DNA from: an uncultured Subdoligranulum sp.
GTDB lineage: Bacteria; Bacillota; Clostridia; Oscillospirales; Ruminococcaceae
Reading direction: 5' to 3'
Assembly: GCA_904374465.1 (NCBI GenBank)
Contig: CAJFFY010000002.1
Coordinates: forward strand, 1 to 64,000
Length of the DNA: 64,000 nucleotides
Positions 40,876 to 49,016 of the stretch are shown here, piece by piece. Within the stretch, counting starts at the first letter, position 1. The number at the start of each line of letters is the position of its first letter. Below the pieces are notes generated by a model. It was not told the origin of the DNA, searched no databases, and worked only from the letters and a program-made list of their open reading frames with translations. Both the position numbers and the translations under genes were made by a program.

Positions 40876-41699
40876 ACGAAACAATCATGTACCTGGATAT
40901 GTGTGATCTGGACCAGATCGCAGAAAGCGGACAATGCTTCCGCTGGATGCCGTGCCGTGAAGGAGGATACCTCGTGCACGATGGCGCAGACCAGGCGTAC
41001 ATAAAGCAGATCGGGACTGTACTGGTGGTGCGGTACGCGGGCAACACGTTGGCCAAGTGGTTCCGATACCTGGATGCCGGAACGGATTACAGGCACATCC
41101 TGGAAAGCATTCCCGACGACGACAAGTATCTGCGCGCCGCTGCTGATCGGGGGTGCGGGCTGCGGATTCTCAGAGCGGACCTGTGGGAAACCATGGTTTC
41201 TTTCATCATTTCCCAGAACAACAACATCCCCCGTATCAAAGCGAGCATCTATGCGCTGTGCCGCAAGCTGGGGAAGCCCCGGCGGTCATTGTTGGGAGAA
41301 GTGGGAAAAGACCTGGGGAAAGATTTCTATTTCACATTCCCCACCCCGGCGGATATGGCCGATCTGGATGCGCTGCAGGGGCTGGGACTGGGGTACCGGG
41401 ATAAGTACCTGGCCGAACTGGCGCGGGATGTAATGCTGGGACGATTCCGGCCGGACAAGCTGCAGGATATGTCCACCGATGAGGCCCACCGTTATCTGAA
41501 AAGCGTGCGGGGAATCGGGGACAAGGTGGCCAACTGCATTTTGCTGTTTGGCCTGGGTCGGCATGATGCGTTCCCGGTGGACACCTGGATGAAGAAGATC
41601 ATCGACCGGGAGTACGGCGGGAAGTTCCCACTGGAACGATACAGCGGAACTGCAGGAGTAATTCAGCAGTATATGTTTTACGCAGAAAGGACTCGGTGA
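40860..41699 (+). CDS. 8-oxoguanine DNA glycosylase/lyase (OGG1-like)
   Basis: Base-excision repair enzyme of the helix-hairpin-helix superfamily, removing 8-oxoG and nicking the DNA. The 279-residue product has the OGG1 N-terminal GQCFRWMPC segment, MVSFIISQNNNIPRIK, and the HhH-GPD core VRGIGDKVANCILLFGLG (catalytic Lys in GDK, about residue 223) followed by FPVDTWMKKII (catalytic Asp). It is unusual for a prophage. The ATG follows CCGGAGGGAAAAGTCA. Confidence 0.88.
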   Translation: MLDEVNETIMYLDMCDLDQIAESGQCFRWMPCREGGYLVHDGADQAYIKQIGTVLVVRYAGNTLAKWFRYLDAGTDYRHILESIPDDDKYLRAAADRGCGLRILRADLWETMVSFIISQNNNIPRIKASIYALCRKLGKPRRSLLGEVGKDLGKDFYFTFPTPADMADLDALQGLGLGYRDKYLAELARDVMLGRFRPDKLQDMSTDEAHRYLKSVRGIGDKVANCILLFGLGRHDAFPVDTWMKKIIDREYGGKFPLERYSGTAGVIQQYMFYAERTR

Positions 41700-42271
41700 A
41701 GAAAATGGACTTAAAGAAGCTCGCAGCACTGTGCAAACGAACGGGAACCCTGCGCCTGGTGCATATGGGGAGTACTCTGTTTGCCGGAACTGACGCCGCG
41801 CTCTATAAGCTGCCTGGCACGCTGCCGGTTATCCATAATCCGGAGGAGCTGATGGCGGTGCTTGGGTACACAGATAAGGTGGCCGGGAAAATGTACACCA
41901 AAAGTGACATCTACGACGAACTTCTGAAAAACGGCGGGCCTTGTTTGGAGGATGCTCTGGAAGGAGAACGGATTTGCGATGAATCCAGGTACGACCTGAT
42001 TGCTGGAAACTATGTGCTCCACGGACTGGAATGCGACGATGCCACAATAGACTTCATCGACAATGCGATACTGGCGCCGGTATCGGATGAAATTGGCGGG
42101 TACACAGAGTTCTACCGACGGGAGATGCCGTCGGGAAAACACTACTATGTACTTAAAGACGGTATGGACCTGCTGGCCATGGTACTGCCGTTGCAGGTAC
42201 TGAGCGACGAGCTGGCCGGGAACCTGGAAGAAATGGCAAACATGGTATACCGCGCCATGGGCAAAAAGTGA
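41696..42271 (+). CDS. Hypothetical prophage protein
   Basis: The 191-residue mixed alpha/beta product starts at GTG 41696 (AAAGG five bases upstream, overlapping the glycosylase stop) or ATG 41705. No motif recognised. Composition and length suggest a globular cytoplasmic protein. Confidence 0.65.
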   Translation: MKKMDLKKLAALCKRTGTLRLVHMGSTLFAGTDAALYKLPGTLPVIHNPEELMAVLGYTDKVAGKMYTKSDIYDELLKNGGPCLEDALEGERICDESRYDLIAGNYVLHGLECDDATIDFIDNAILAPVSDEIGGYTEFYRREMPSGKHYYVLKDGMDLLAMVLPLQVLSDELAGNLEEMANMVYRAMGKK

Positions 42272-42295
42272 AAAGCTGAACACAAGTCTAAAACC

Positions 42296-42407
42296 ATGCG
42301 GCCTTCGGGCCGCTGGGGGGCTTGTATAGGGTTTTATCTTTACGCCCTTCTACCATATATTTCCAGACATTTGAAAGCACACTGGGGGAGCCTGCAAAGG
42401 CTGGGGA
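42296..42407 (+). other. Two short hairpins upstream of the Rep-like gene
   Basis: GCGGCC-TTCG-GGCCGC (a stable UUCG-type tetraloop, 42298-42313) and AGCCT-GCAA-AGGCT (42390-42403) flank an AT-rich stretch in the 139-nt gap. No U-tract follows either. They could be part of a replication origin recognised by the neighbouring HUH-type protein, or translational-control structures. Confidence 0.4.
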
Positions 42408-42410
42408 CGA

Positions 42411-43301
42411 ATGAAACAGAAAACCTACATCCGAGAACAGAAAACCGTATGCGGAAAAGAATACATGGAGGTAGACCTTTTCCGAGTGACAGAAGCGGAA
42501 CACAAGGCATCCCGCCGAGCCAAAAAAGAAAAGGCAAGCAGCATTGCCATGCAGAACTGCAACGAGCGATACTCCCGGCGTTATCTCAACCAGCTTGTGG
42601 CCACAAATTTCAGCCGAGAAGAAGGGGCGATGGTGCTGCACCTGACCTACGAGGACGGCTATCTGCCGGGTACCTGGGAAGAAGCAGGACGGGACCTGTC
42701 GAATTTCGTGAGGAAGATCAACCGACGGTGCAAGAAAAAGGGGCTGCCAAAGGCCAAGTGGATAGGTGTCACGGAACACCAAGACAAAAAGCTGACGGAA
42801 AACGTGAAAGAAGTGCGGTTCCATCATCACATGATTTTGCAGTGCGGGTTGGGTCTGGACGAAATCAAAGACAGCTGGAGCACTGGGCGCGGATTGTGGC
42901 AGGAGCCATTGGGCCTAATCACAGCCGACCGGGCCGAGTTCAAACACGGGACGTTGGACGCCTTCTGCCAGTACATAACCAAGTACCCCCGGCGGAAACG
43001 CCGGTGGCGCCAGAGCCAGGGACTAAAAAAGCCGGAACGGCCGGTGCCGAACGACACAAGGTACAGCCCCCGGAAATTGGACCAGGTAGCGCGGGAGAGA
43101 ATCGATGATCGCGAGTTCTGGGAAAGTCGGTACGGGAAACAGAAGCGCTGGGACGGAGAGCGGGAATACCGGTTCGTGGAAGCGGAAGCCAGGTATAACG
43201 ACGTAGCCGGGACATGGCACGTTACGGCGAAGTTTTGGGCAGACCCCCGGCGGCAGCCCGGAAAGCGGAAAGGCAAAAAGGGGGCAGATGCGTGTCGGTG
43301 A
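42411..43301 (+). CDS. HUH-type rolling-circle replication initiator-like protein
   Basis: Likely DNA nickase/replication initiator. The 296-residue product carries the expected motifs in order: LHLTYEDGYLPGTW (motif 1 region), the metal-binding HUH in VRFHHHMILQ (about residue 142), and the Tyr/Lys motif CQYITKYPRRKRRW (about residues 188-201), as in rolling-circle Rep proteins of plasmids and Microviridae. Flanking regions are very basic. The ribosome-binding site is weak. In a tailed phage it may launch theta-to-rolling-circle replication. Confidence 0.7.
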   Translation: MKQKTYIREQKTVCGKEYMEVDLFRVTEAEHKASRRAKKEKASSIAMQNCNERYSRRYLNQLVATNFSREEGAMVLHLTYEDGYLPGTWEEAGRDLSNFVRKINRRCKKKGLPKAKWIGVTEHQDKKLTENVKEVRFHHHMILQCGLGLDEIKDSWSTGRGLWQEPLGLITADRAEFKHGTLDAFCQYITKYPRRKRRWRQSQGLKKPERPVPNDTRYSPRKLDQVARERIDDREFWESRYGKQKRWDGEREYRFVEAEARYNDVAGTWHVTAKFWADPRRQPGKRKGKKGADACR

Positions 43302-43753
43302 GATTAGAACTGGACGACCTGCCACCGCGATACCGGGAGCAAGCCTTAAAGCAGATCGCCGACCGAGAAAGGCGCCGGGCAAAAAGGGTTGAGCCGGTAG
43401 CCAAGGTACAAATGACGGGGATTTTGCCGCAGAATGCACCGAAAAGCGAACAGGACTACTACCTGACGGTGATCCTGCCGAAAATACAAAGCGGAGAGGT
43501 CGTGAAGGTACTGCCGAGGGAAACATTTTTGCTATTGCCCCGGCGAGTGTTCTGCGGAATCAAACTGCCGGCCGCACACTACACCCCGGATTTTTTGTTG
43601 GAGCACCGTGACGGGAAGATTGAGGCGGTGGAGGTTAAGAGCAAATTCACGCGGGCCGCCCAGCGGGATTATATCTATCGCCGCCGCCTTTTCATTGACC
43701 TTATAGCCGAGCCGAGAGGGTGGACGTTTACCGAGCACATAACGGAGGAATAG
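43292..43753 (+). CDS. DUF1064-type PD-(D/E)XK nuclease
   Basis: Probable phage endonuclease of the DUF1064 family, often placed with Holliday-junction or replication-fork processing. The 153-residue product has the nuclease core HYTPDFLLEH then EAVEVKSKFTRAAQRDYIYR (D...ExK). Start at GTG 43292, after AAAAAGGGGG; the frame is open upstream within the Rep gene. It overlaps the Rep-like gene by 10 nt, which couples them. Confidence 0.75.
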   Translation: MSVRLELDDLPPRYREQALKQIADRERRRAKRVEPVAKVQMTGILPQNAPKSEQDYYLTVILPKIQSGEVVKVLPRETFLLLPRRVFCGIKLPAAHYTPDFLLEHRDGKIEAVEVKSKFTRAAQRDYIYRRRLFIDLIAEPRGWTFTEHITEE

Positions 43754-43756
43754 CAC

Positions 43757-44347
43757 ATGAAACAGGTGCCGAGATTTTACCAAAAAAACATAGCGCGCGG
43801 AGCTGTAAAAAAGACGGGGACAGACCCGGAGCAACGCAGAGAAGCAGTAGCACAGGCGGTATACTGGTGCATGGTCATTGCAATGCACGAAGAATTGCGG
43901 CTGGGAAAGGAAACCTTGGAAAGGTTCGGGGCGGTGATGCAAACCGTTGTAACCAGCTACGAGAATAAGATCAATGCTGTTGGAAGGAAACGGGCGGACG
44001 CCTGGCTTGACGAGCAAACAAAGGGATTGCGGTTTGTGCTGCCGGCCATTAGGCCGATTAAAAAGGCGAGGGACCGGGAGGAATTGGCCAGAAAACGGCA
44101 GGATGCAGACCCGGTGTGGAAACTGTGCTCGGTTTCGCTGAGAGAGATGGGATATGGAACGCTGCGACAGCAGCGGTGGCTTGATAGGGCGGAAGAAGAG
44201 TACCGGTGGTTCGGAGAGTGGGCGAAGGATGGCGACCTTTACGGGTTTGAGCGCCTGCGCGCTGCGCTGGAACAAATACTGCGCGAAAGCATGGAGCTTG
44301 TCATCCAGCCGGGAGAAAGCCCGGTGTTCTCGAACAGAATTTGGTGA
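43757..44347 (+). CDS. Hypothetical prophage protein
   Basis: The 196-residue, mainly helical product has no recognised domain (MKQVPRFYQKNIARGAVKKT at the start). GGAGGAATAGCAC precedes the ATG. It is placed between the nuclease and the late-regulator gene, so a role in replication or regulation is plausible but not shown. Confidence 0.65.
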   Translation: MKQVPRFYQKNIARGAVKKTGTDPEQRREAVAQAVYWCMVIAMHEELRLGKETLERFGAVMQTVVTSYENKINAVGRKRADAWLDEQTKGLRFVLPAIRPIKKARDREELARKRQDADPVWKLCSVSLREMGYGTLRQQRWLDRAEEEYRWFGEWAKDGDLYGFERLRAALEQILRESMELVIQPGESPVFSNRIW

Positions 44348-44357
44348 GGTGGTCAAA

Positions 44358-44840
44358 GTGAGTGGAGCAGATGCAGAAATCGTCATGCAATACTATGGCC
44401 AGATCAAGGCCATGCGCCGGATTTTGAGGAAAGAACGGGAAGAGCTGGAATCCGGGTACAACACCATCCATGGAACAGGAATGGACGGAATGCCGAAAGC
44501 GCCTGGCGCTGGTGACGTTGTGGGAGAAACTGCTACAAGACTGGCGGAAGAAGGGGTAGCAGATCGCCTGCAAGAGCTGGACGTAAGGGATGAGGTTCTG
44601 CGTCAGGACATGGAGGACATCGGGAGGGCGCTGCGGGTGCTGCGCGATGTATACAGCCAGGCGTTGACGATGCATTACCGGGACAGACACAAATGGAGAG
44701 AAGTGGCCGGGATTATGAAGTACAGCGAAAGTCATATACTGCGGCTGCGCAGGAGGGCGTTGGAAATGCTTGGGGAACAGCTGGAAGAAGTGCCGATGTC
44801 AGGAGAACTCCTCGCGCGCGCACGCGACGCGCGCGCGTAA
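44358..44840 (+). CDS. Sigma-70 region-4-like phage regulator (ArpU/RinA-type)
   Basis: Likely activator of late genes. The 160-residue product has a C-terminal helix-turn-helix like sigma region 4 (VYSQALTMHYRDRHKWREVA, then GIMKYSESHILRLRRRALEM). It is the last early gene, as with ArpU/RinA-type late regulators. Start at GTG 44358 after GGTGAGGTGG. The final codons are a run of alternating CG/GC bases (44811-44838). Confidence 0.7.
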   Translation: MSGADAEIVMQYYGQIKAMRRILRKEREELESGYNTIHGTGMDGMPKAPGAGDVVGETATRLAEEGVADRLQELDVRDEVLRQDMEDIGRALRVLRDVYSQALTMHYRDRHKWREVAGIMKYSESHILRLRRRALEMLGEQLEEVPMSGELLARARDARA

Positions 44841-45036
44841 AAAGAAACGCCAAGATCACGGGCAGGATGAATGGGTCCTGCGCGGCCGTTGTGCAGGCAA
44901 CCAAGAAATTGAAAAAAGACCGGAGCCATATATTGCAGCCAAGAAACAAAAAATATTTTATCGGGTGCGCGATTTCGTTTCCACGAATCGAAAAAGCGAA
45001 GCCGAGAAAAACAACTTGCGAATAGACAAAGAAAAG
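44841..45036. other. Gap after the early region
   Basis: I see no supported gene here. A frame reading RGRCAGNQEIEKRPEPYIAA runs through it but has no ribosome-binding site and continues into the terminator hairpin. Confidence 0.4.
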
Positions 45037-45071
45037 CCCCCAACTTGTAAGTGGTTCTTACAGGTTGGGGG
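45028..45071 (-). terminator. Terminator of the minus-strand cassette
   Basis: A 15-bp near-perfect stem (45037-45051 with 45057-45071, CCCCCAACTTGTAAG and its complement with one mismatch). On the minus strand it is followed by CTTTTCTTTG. It ends the cassette transcript before it reaches the early genes. Confidence 0.88.
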
Positions 45072-45142
45072 TACTGCGTTTGGCAATATTTTTCTAGGCA
45101 GGGAGATTTATTTAGCACCTACTTTCTCGGCCGGCTGGCTGT

Positions 45143-45364
45143 TTACTTGTGTATCGTCGAACCACTTCTGCGACACAATTCCGCTTTGATGTCAAATACT
45201 TTTTGGCGGGCACGTTCCCACGACTTCAATGAAGGCAGTTTGGAAAGCCTCATGCCGGCGCCCCATCCAAGATCGGATTTTACAGTTTCGGCATAGTATT
45301 TTCTTTCGGCGGCAGAGAGCATCTTTTGGAGGGTTTCGGTTTTATATCTTGTGTAGTCGGCCAT
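45143..45364 (-). CDS. Small hypothetical protein of the minus cassette
   Basis: A 73-residue helical protein (MADYTRYKTETLQKMLSAAE) with basic and acidic helices; unknown function. GAAAGGAGGCATTGCT precedes the ATG. Last gene before the terminator. Confidence 0.7.
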   Translation of the reverse strand: MADYTRYKTETLQKMLSAAERKYYAETVKSDLGWGAGMRLSKLPSLKSWERARQKVFDIKAELCRRSGSTIHK

Positions 45365-45378
45365 AGCAATGCCTCCTT

Positions 45379-45606
45379 TCAGTTATGGGGATAATAGGCC
45401 ACGACTTCGCCGGTGATGCTGTCGTGACGGCTGATGATGGTATAGCCGAATTGCTCCACATCGGAGTTGGCGGATTGCAGCACAGCGGCGATGTACTCCG
45501 GGCCGCGATGAGCGAAACGATCAGGCTTTGTGTAGCGTCGGCGGAAATCTTCGACGCTGGCGGCAGGGACCTGGTATTTCTTGAAAACATCGTGCAGATT
45601 TTTCAT
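45379..45606 (-). CDS. Small hypothetical protein of the minus cassette
   Basis: A 75-residue protein (MKNLHDVFKKYQVPAASVED, ending EVVAYYPHN), unknown function. GAAAGGAGATTTCCGC precedes the ATG, and a copy of the intercistronic repeat A lies 31 nt further upstream. It is 14 nt from the next gene. Confidence 0.7.
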   Translation of the reverse strand: MKNLHDVFKKYQVPAASVEDFRRRYTKPDRFAHRGPEYIAAVLQSANSDVEQFGYTIISRHDSITGEVVAYYPHN

Positions 45607-45636
45607 GCGGAAATCTCCTTTCGTTTTGTGCTATCT

Positions 45637-45686
45637 GGCTGGGGTCGGGTCGCTTTGTTTCCGGTGCGGCCCGCGAAGGTGTCCGG
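45637..45686 (-). repeat. Intercistronic repeat A, copy 1
   Basis: A 50-bp element (GGCTGGGGTCGGGTCGCTTT at its plus-strand start, GCGGCCCGCGAAGGTGTCCGG at its end, first 20 bases of that being diagnostic). Nearly identical to the copies at 47005 and 47284. Placed between two minus-strand genes, just ahead of a ribosome-binding site. Confidence 0.9.
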
Positions 45687-45718
45687 GCGTCATTTTCGTG
45701 GGGTCACGAAATTGGTTG

Positions 45719-46738
45719 TTATTCAAGGCCCAACGCTCGGCGGGCGGCGCGCTCGGCGTTGTCTGTCAACTGCCGTTGCCATGCGTTGTTACGGGGCGAC
45801 CAGCGGAAACCGTTGGATTTGAGGGCGGAGCGGGTGGCCTCGTCGGGCTTGCCGTCGAAAATGATTTGCAGACGGTTTTGCTCGGCGTTGCGAACGATCT
45901 GAAAGCCGTCATGCTCCTCGGCCGGCACCGGGGTGGACTGTTGAGCTTGCAGCCTGTCCAGTTCTTCAATGCGGGCCTGTACTCGCTTGATCTTGCCGCG
46001 TAGGCTGGCAAGCTCAAAATCAGGCATGGGGCGCTGCGCAAAGGCCGGGGCGCTGGCAATGGCCGCATCGTTGCGGGCGGCGGCTTCGTCGCTCATGCCG
46101 GGAAAGCCGCGGAGGGTCTTGTGCTTACGATACCAGGCATTCATGGCTTTGCCTTCGTCAAGCTGGTGTTGCAGGCGGTGGAGTTGGTCGCCCAGCATTT
46201 CGCGTGCGTAGGGGTCGGTCAGATCGACGGGGCCCGTGCCAACGCTCTTGATTTTGTACAGAATGGCCTCGATGTCCTTGTACTCGGCCCACAGGCTGTC
46301 CTCGCGGGCGTTTTGCCGGGCCTTTTTGCGTACTGGGAAATTACCGGCACCGCACACCAAAACGCTGGGGCAGCTCGCCCCGTTGCGGTTGTAGTCGTTT
46401 GTCCACTGGGCCAGGCGGCGGGCGTACCGGTCCAGCAGCGTGTCCAGCTTGTTGTGGTAGTAAGGGCTGGTGGCTGCTTTGCGACGCTCGACCAAAGCAG
46501 AAGCCTTGTCAACGGCAGCCCGATATTCGGCGGTAGCACTGCCGGCCTCATAATCAGACATCGACATCATATCGTGTGCCCGGCGGGCGGTGTTTTCGTC
46601 GATGGGGTAATAGAATCCCCCAGCCGCTTTTTGGGGCGAAGCCTCGGCGGGCTGCTCGGTTATCGGCTGGGCGACCGGCTTGTTGTCTGCGCCCGGGGCG
46701 GCTGCGATGTCATCAAAAAGGCTCATTTGTTCGCGCAT
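45719..46738 (-). CDS. Plasmid/ICE-type polyvalent accessory protein
   Basis: The 339-residue product starts MREQMSLFDDIAAAPGADNK. Its central part (YYHNKLDTLLDRYARRLAQW, PSVLVCGAGNFPVRKKARQN) resembles domains on mobile-element proteins. Its C-terminus (LKSNGFRWSPRNNAWQRQLT) resembles the ending found on several large polyvalent and antirestriction-linked proteins. Function unknown. GCAAGGAGGAAACACC precedes the ATG. Central gene of the cassette. Confidence 0.75.
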   Translation of the reverse strand: MREQMSLFDDIAAAPGADNKPVAQPITEQPAEASPQKAAGGFYYPIDENTARRAHDMMSMSDYEAGSATAEYRAAVDKASALVERRKAATSPYYHNKLDTLLDRYARRLAQWTNDYNRNGASCPSVLVCGAGNFPVRKKARQNAREDSLWAEYKDIEAILYKIKSVGTGPVDLTDPYAREMLGDQLHRLQHQLDEGKAMNAWYRKHKTLRGFPGMSDEAAARNDAAIASAPAFAQRPMPDFELASLRGKIKRVQARIEELDRLQAQQSTPVPAEEHDGFQIVRNAEQNRLQIIFDGKPDEATRSALKSNGFRWSPRNNAWQRQLTDNAERAARRALGLE

Positions 46739-46767
46739 GGTGTTTCCTCCTTGCTGTGTGGTGTGGC

Positions 46768-46929
46768 TTACAGGTTGAGAAGCAGACGGGCCTTGTCGTC
46801 GTCAACGAAGTTTGACCATCCGGCCTCGTGAAGCTCCTCGGCGGCCTGGTGGAGCGTAAGCACGCCGGATTTCACATCGTCGCGCAAGCTCTCTAAAATG
46901 CCCTTGATTGGGAGCGGGTCTTTGCACAT
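46768..46929 (-). CDS. Small hypothetical protein of the minus cassette
   Basis: A 53-residue protein (MCKDPLPIKGILESLRDDVK, ending KARLLLNL) with an EELHEAGWSNFVDDD segment; unknown function. I chose the ATG at 46929 behind AGAAAGGATCTGATACC; the longer frame reads through the repeats and is not credible. Confidence 0.7.
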   Translation of the reverse strand: MCKDPLPIKGILESLRDDVKSGVLTLHQAAEELHEAGWSNFVDDDKARLLLNL

Positions 46930-46958
46930 GGTATCAGATCCTTTCTGTGTTTTGGGTT

Positions 46959-47003
46959 GTGGCCCATGAGCGCCCCGCCTTGATGGAGCGGGGCCGGCCT
47001 TGT
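46959..47003 (-). repeat. Intercistronic repeat B, partial copy
   Basis: Shares the CCATGAGCGCCC...CGGCCTTG layout with the full B copies at 47933 and 49017 but lacks the middle. It runs directly into repeat A copy 2, forming a composite. Confidence 0.7.
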
Positions 47004-47004
47004 G

Positions 47005-47054
47005 GGCTGGGGTCGGGTCGCTTTGTTTCCGGCGCGGCCCGCGAAGGTGTCCGG
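47005..47054 (-). repeat. Intercistronic repeat A, copy 2
   Basis: Matches copy 1 over about 50 bases with a single C/T difference (GGCGCGG for GGTGCGG). It lies between the 52-residue and 53-residue genes of the cassette. Confidence 0.9.
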
Positions 47055-47071
47055 CGGATTGTGGTGCAGGG

Positions 47072-47230
47072 TCAAAGCATGGCCCAGTAAACATTCAGGG
47101 CCTTTTGTATCCAGTGCAGGGGAGCCATGCGCTGTTCCAGGTCTTGCGCAATCTTGCGGACATCCTCGGCGGTTTTGGCAGCACCCAGTGCGGCGTCAAC
47201 GGCAGATTCGTTCTCGTAATAAGTCACCAT
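47072..47230 (-). CDS. Small hypothetical protein of the minus cassette
   Basis: A 52-residue helical protein (MVTYYENESAVDAALGAAKT, ending ALNVYWAML). AGAAAGGAGAACTTTTC precedes the ATG, an excellent site. Unknown function. Its short length makes it easy to miss; the ribosome-binding site and fit between repeats support it. Confidence 0.7.
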   Translation of the reverse strand: MVTYYENESAVDAALGAAKTAEDVRKIAQDLEQRMAPLHWIQKALNVYWAML

Positions 47231-47283
47231 GAAAAGTTCTCCTTTCTAAGCTGCTTTGTTATGTAGATTCGGCCCTCCTTGTG

Positions 47284-47332
47284 GGCTGGGGTCGGGTCGC
47301 TTTGTTTCCGGTGCGGCCCGCGAAGGTGTCCG
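47284..47332 (-). repeat. Intercistronic repeat A, copy 3
   Basis: Same sequence as copy 1 across its whole length, and preceded like copy 2 by CCTTGTGG. It begins 5 nt after the stop of the 187-residue gene. Confidence 0.9.
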
Positions 47333-47337
47333 ATATA

Positions 47338-47901
47338 TTATAATTTCCAGTTTTTTGTGGCGGGGAGTTGGTCGCCGTCGGGAAATGCTGCGCCGTGAAA
47401 TGTGCCGTTATGATCGACACCCTCCCAGCGGTCGAGATACAAAAGGGCTTTGTCGTTGGCCTCTTGTTCGGTGAGGCGGTAAACACGAGTCAGCTTGAGC
47501 CATCCACCGGGCCATGCGTAGGTTTGACCCTTGCGGGCGGTTTGCTTAGTAAGGGACGGCAATTTGTCAAGCATCCGCTGGCGTGCGGCGCGGTATTCTG
47601 CTGTTGCCTTGTTCTGTGCGATGGCAGCAGAGAGGCGGAAGATCAAGCCAGGGTCGTCTGTGACAAGCCGGAAGGCATGGGAGAAGGTGAGAAAGTTCCC
47701 GAAAATGATTGTGCATCCGGCGTATTTGGCGGCCGCTTCATCGGATAGCCATTCCGGAGACGGGTTGACGAAATTCCCGTAAAGCTCAAAAACGGGGTCG
47801 AGGGTGTAGCATTCCAGATCGTGCAGAATGTTTTCCTCGGTGTCAGAGATAAAAGACCACGGCGCGGCGGGATTGGTGACGTGATTTAGATATTCTGTCA
47901 T
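47338..47901 (-). CDS. Hypothetical protein of the minus cassette
   Basis: The 187-residue protein (MTEYLNHVTNPAAPWSFISD, with WPGGWLKLTRVYRLTEQEAN near the end) looks globular and mixed alpha/beta. Unknown function. ATG 47901 follows CCGGAGGTTTTCACC; the upstream extension of the frame lies in repeat B and is rejected. Confidence 0.7.
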   Translation of the reverse strand: MTEYLNHVTNPAAPWSFISDTEENILHDLECYTLDPVFELYGNFVNPSPEWLSDEAAAKYAGCTIIFGNFLTFSHAFRLVTDDPGLIFRLSAAIAQNKATAEYRAARQRMLDKLPSLTKQTARKGQTYAWPGGWLKLTRVYRLTEQEANDKALLYLDRWEGVDHNGTFHGAAFPDGDQLPATKNWKL

Positions 47902-47932
47902 GGTGAAAACCTCCGGTTTATGTTTTGGGGCT

Positions 47933-48017
47933 GTAACCCTTGAGCGCCCGCCCCGGTGTGGAGCGGCTGGGCTTGCACCAGCGGCGGCGGCTGCCGTCGG
48001 CCTTGCGGGCGTTGTTA
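47933..48017 (-). repeat. Intercistronic repeat B, copy 1
   Basis: An 85-bp element that starts at the TAA stop of the 316-residue gene and runs toward the next gene. It shares its ends (GTAACCC/GTTACCC-TGAGC and CGGCCTTGCGGG) and a CCGCCCC-type hairpin core with the copy at 49017. Confidence 0.85.
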
Positions 48018-48965
48018 TGCGCAGCGGATGTAGTAGGCGGAGCGCTTGGCGGACCATTTGCCGCCAGCCTTTTCAATGGCGGCTTTGTTGTGCTCCACGT
48101 CACCGGACAGCCAAACGATGGGGATGCTTGTCTGGGCGCCCTTGATCGTGGCGGTGATACCAGCCAGCGCGGAAAACTTCTTGGCCAGGTCCTGGGCGGC
48201 CGCGGCCGGGGAACTGTTCGACTTGGCCGAACAGTTGGCGGCGGGCTTGGCCTGCTGCTCGGCAGCTACCCGGGCGGCGTGTTCGTCCTGCAACTGACGG
48301 CGAAGCCGGCGCGCGTCCTCTTCCAGCTGGGCCTGCTCCTGTTGTGCGGCGTTGAGCGCGGCGCGCAGGTTTTTGACTTCCTGGCTCTCAACTACTTCGG
48401 GGGCGTCTGAAAACCAGGCGCGGACGGCCCGAAGATGGGCGGCGCAGCGGGGAGAATCGGCATTGAAGTTGATCGGAAGCACAAACCCGACAGGGGACTT
48501 CTCGAAAATCGCCAGTGCGCCGGCGGTTTTGTGCGCGGAAATGAAGATACAATCGCTGAAAACGCTTGTGTATTCCTGGTCATAGGATTCCAGACCGTCG
48601 CCGTTGGGGTTGTGGTAGAACTCTACAAGACGGCGGGCACCCTTGTCCTGCAACACCAAGGGGCAAGGCTCCAAAATGCCGCCGTTGGTGTTCTCGCTGA
48701 CGATGCGGGAAAACAGCGCGGCAATGTCCAGCGGCTTGCAGTCTTGTTCATCGCCGTTGCGATAAAAATAATCCGATGGGGCGCGGTGTGTGACGGGGGA
48801 GACGTGGTTGTTGTACTGCTCTGCCGTGAGGATAACGGCCAGATGGTCAGTGGCGGCATAAATAACGCCGCTTTTGACGTTCACGGCCAGCTTCCCGTGT
48901 TTGAACGACGCACGGAAAACTTTCGTGAGGGACGCGGTAAAGGGCTGGGGAATGATTTTTTTCAT
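48015..48965 (-). CDS. Hypothetical protein with coiled coil, minus cassette
   Basis: The 316-residue product has an N-terminal globular domain (about 1-190; GKLAVNVKSGVIYAATDHLA), a long charged coiled coil (LRAALNAAQQEQAQLEEDAR, about 200-240), and a small C-terminal domain (VEHNKAAIEKAGGKWSAKRS) similar in style to the end of the 339-residue protein of the same cassette. The shared ending may be a common interaction module. ATG follows CAGGAGGCACCCCAC. Confidence 0.72.
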   Translation of the reverse strand: MKKIIPQPFTASLTKVFRASFKHGKLAVNVKSGVIYAATDHLAVILTAEQYNNHVSPVTHRAPSDYFYRNGDEQDCKPLDIAALFSRIVSENTNGGILEPCPLVLQDKGARRLVEFYHNPNGDGLESYDQEYTSVFSDCIFISAHKTAGALAIFEKSPVGFVLPINFNADSPRCAAHLRAVRAWFSDAPEVVESQEVKNLRAALNAAQQEQAQLEEDARRLRRQLQDEHAARVAAEQQAKPAANCSAKSNSSPAAAAQDLAKKFSALAGITATIKGAQTSIPIVWLSGDVEHNKAAIEKAGGKWSAKRSAYYIRCA

Positions 48966-48992
48966 GTGGGGTGCCTCCTGTTGTGTTGTTGT

Positions 48993-49012
48993 GCCCGGCG
49001 GGGTGTTGCCGG
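48993..49012 (-). repeat. Hairpin repeat C, copy 1
   Basis: CCCGGC-GGGGTGTT-GCCGGG stem-loop ahead of the ribosome-binding site of the 316-residue gene. An almost identical hairpin lies at 49812. Confidence 0.75.
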
Positions 49013-49016
49013 GATG

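Noticed and set aside
44770..45189. 139-codon plus frame after the late-regulator gene
   Set aside because: No start signal, overlaps the regulator in another frame and runs through a terminator hairpin.
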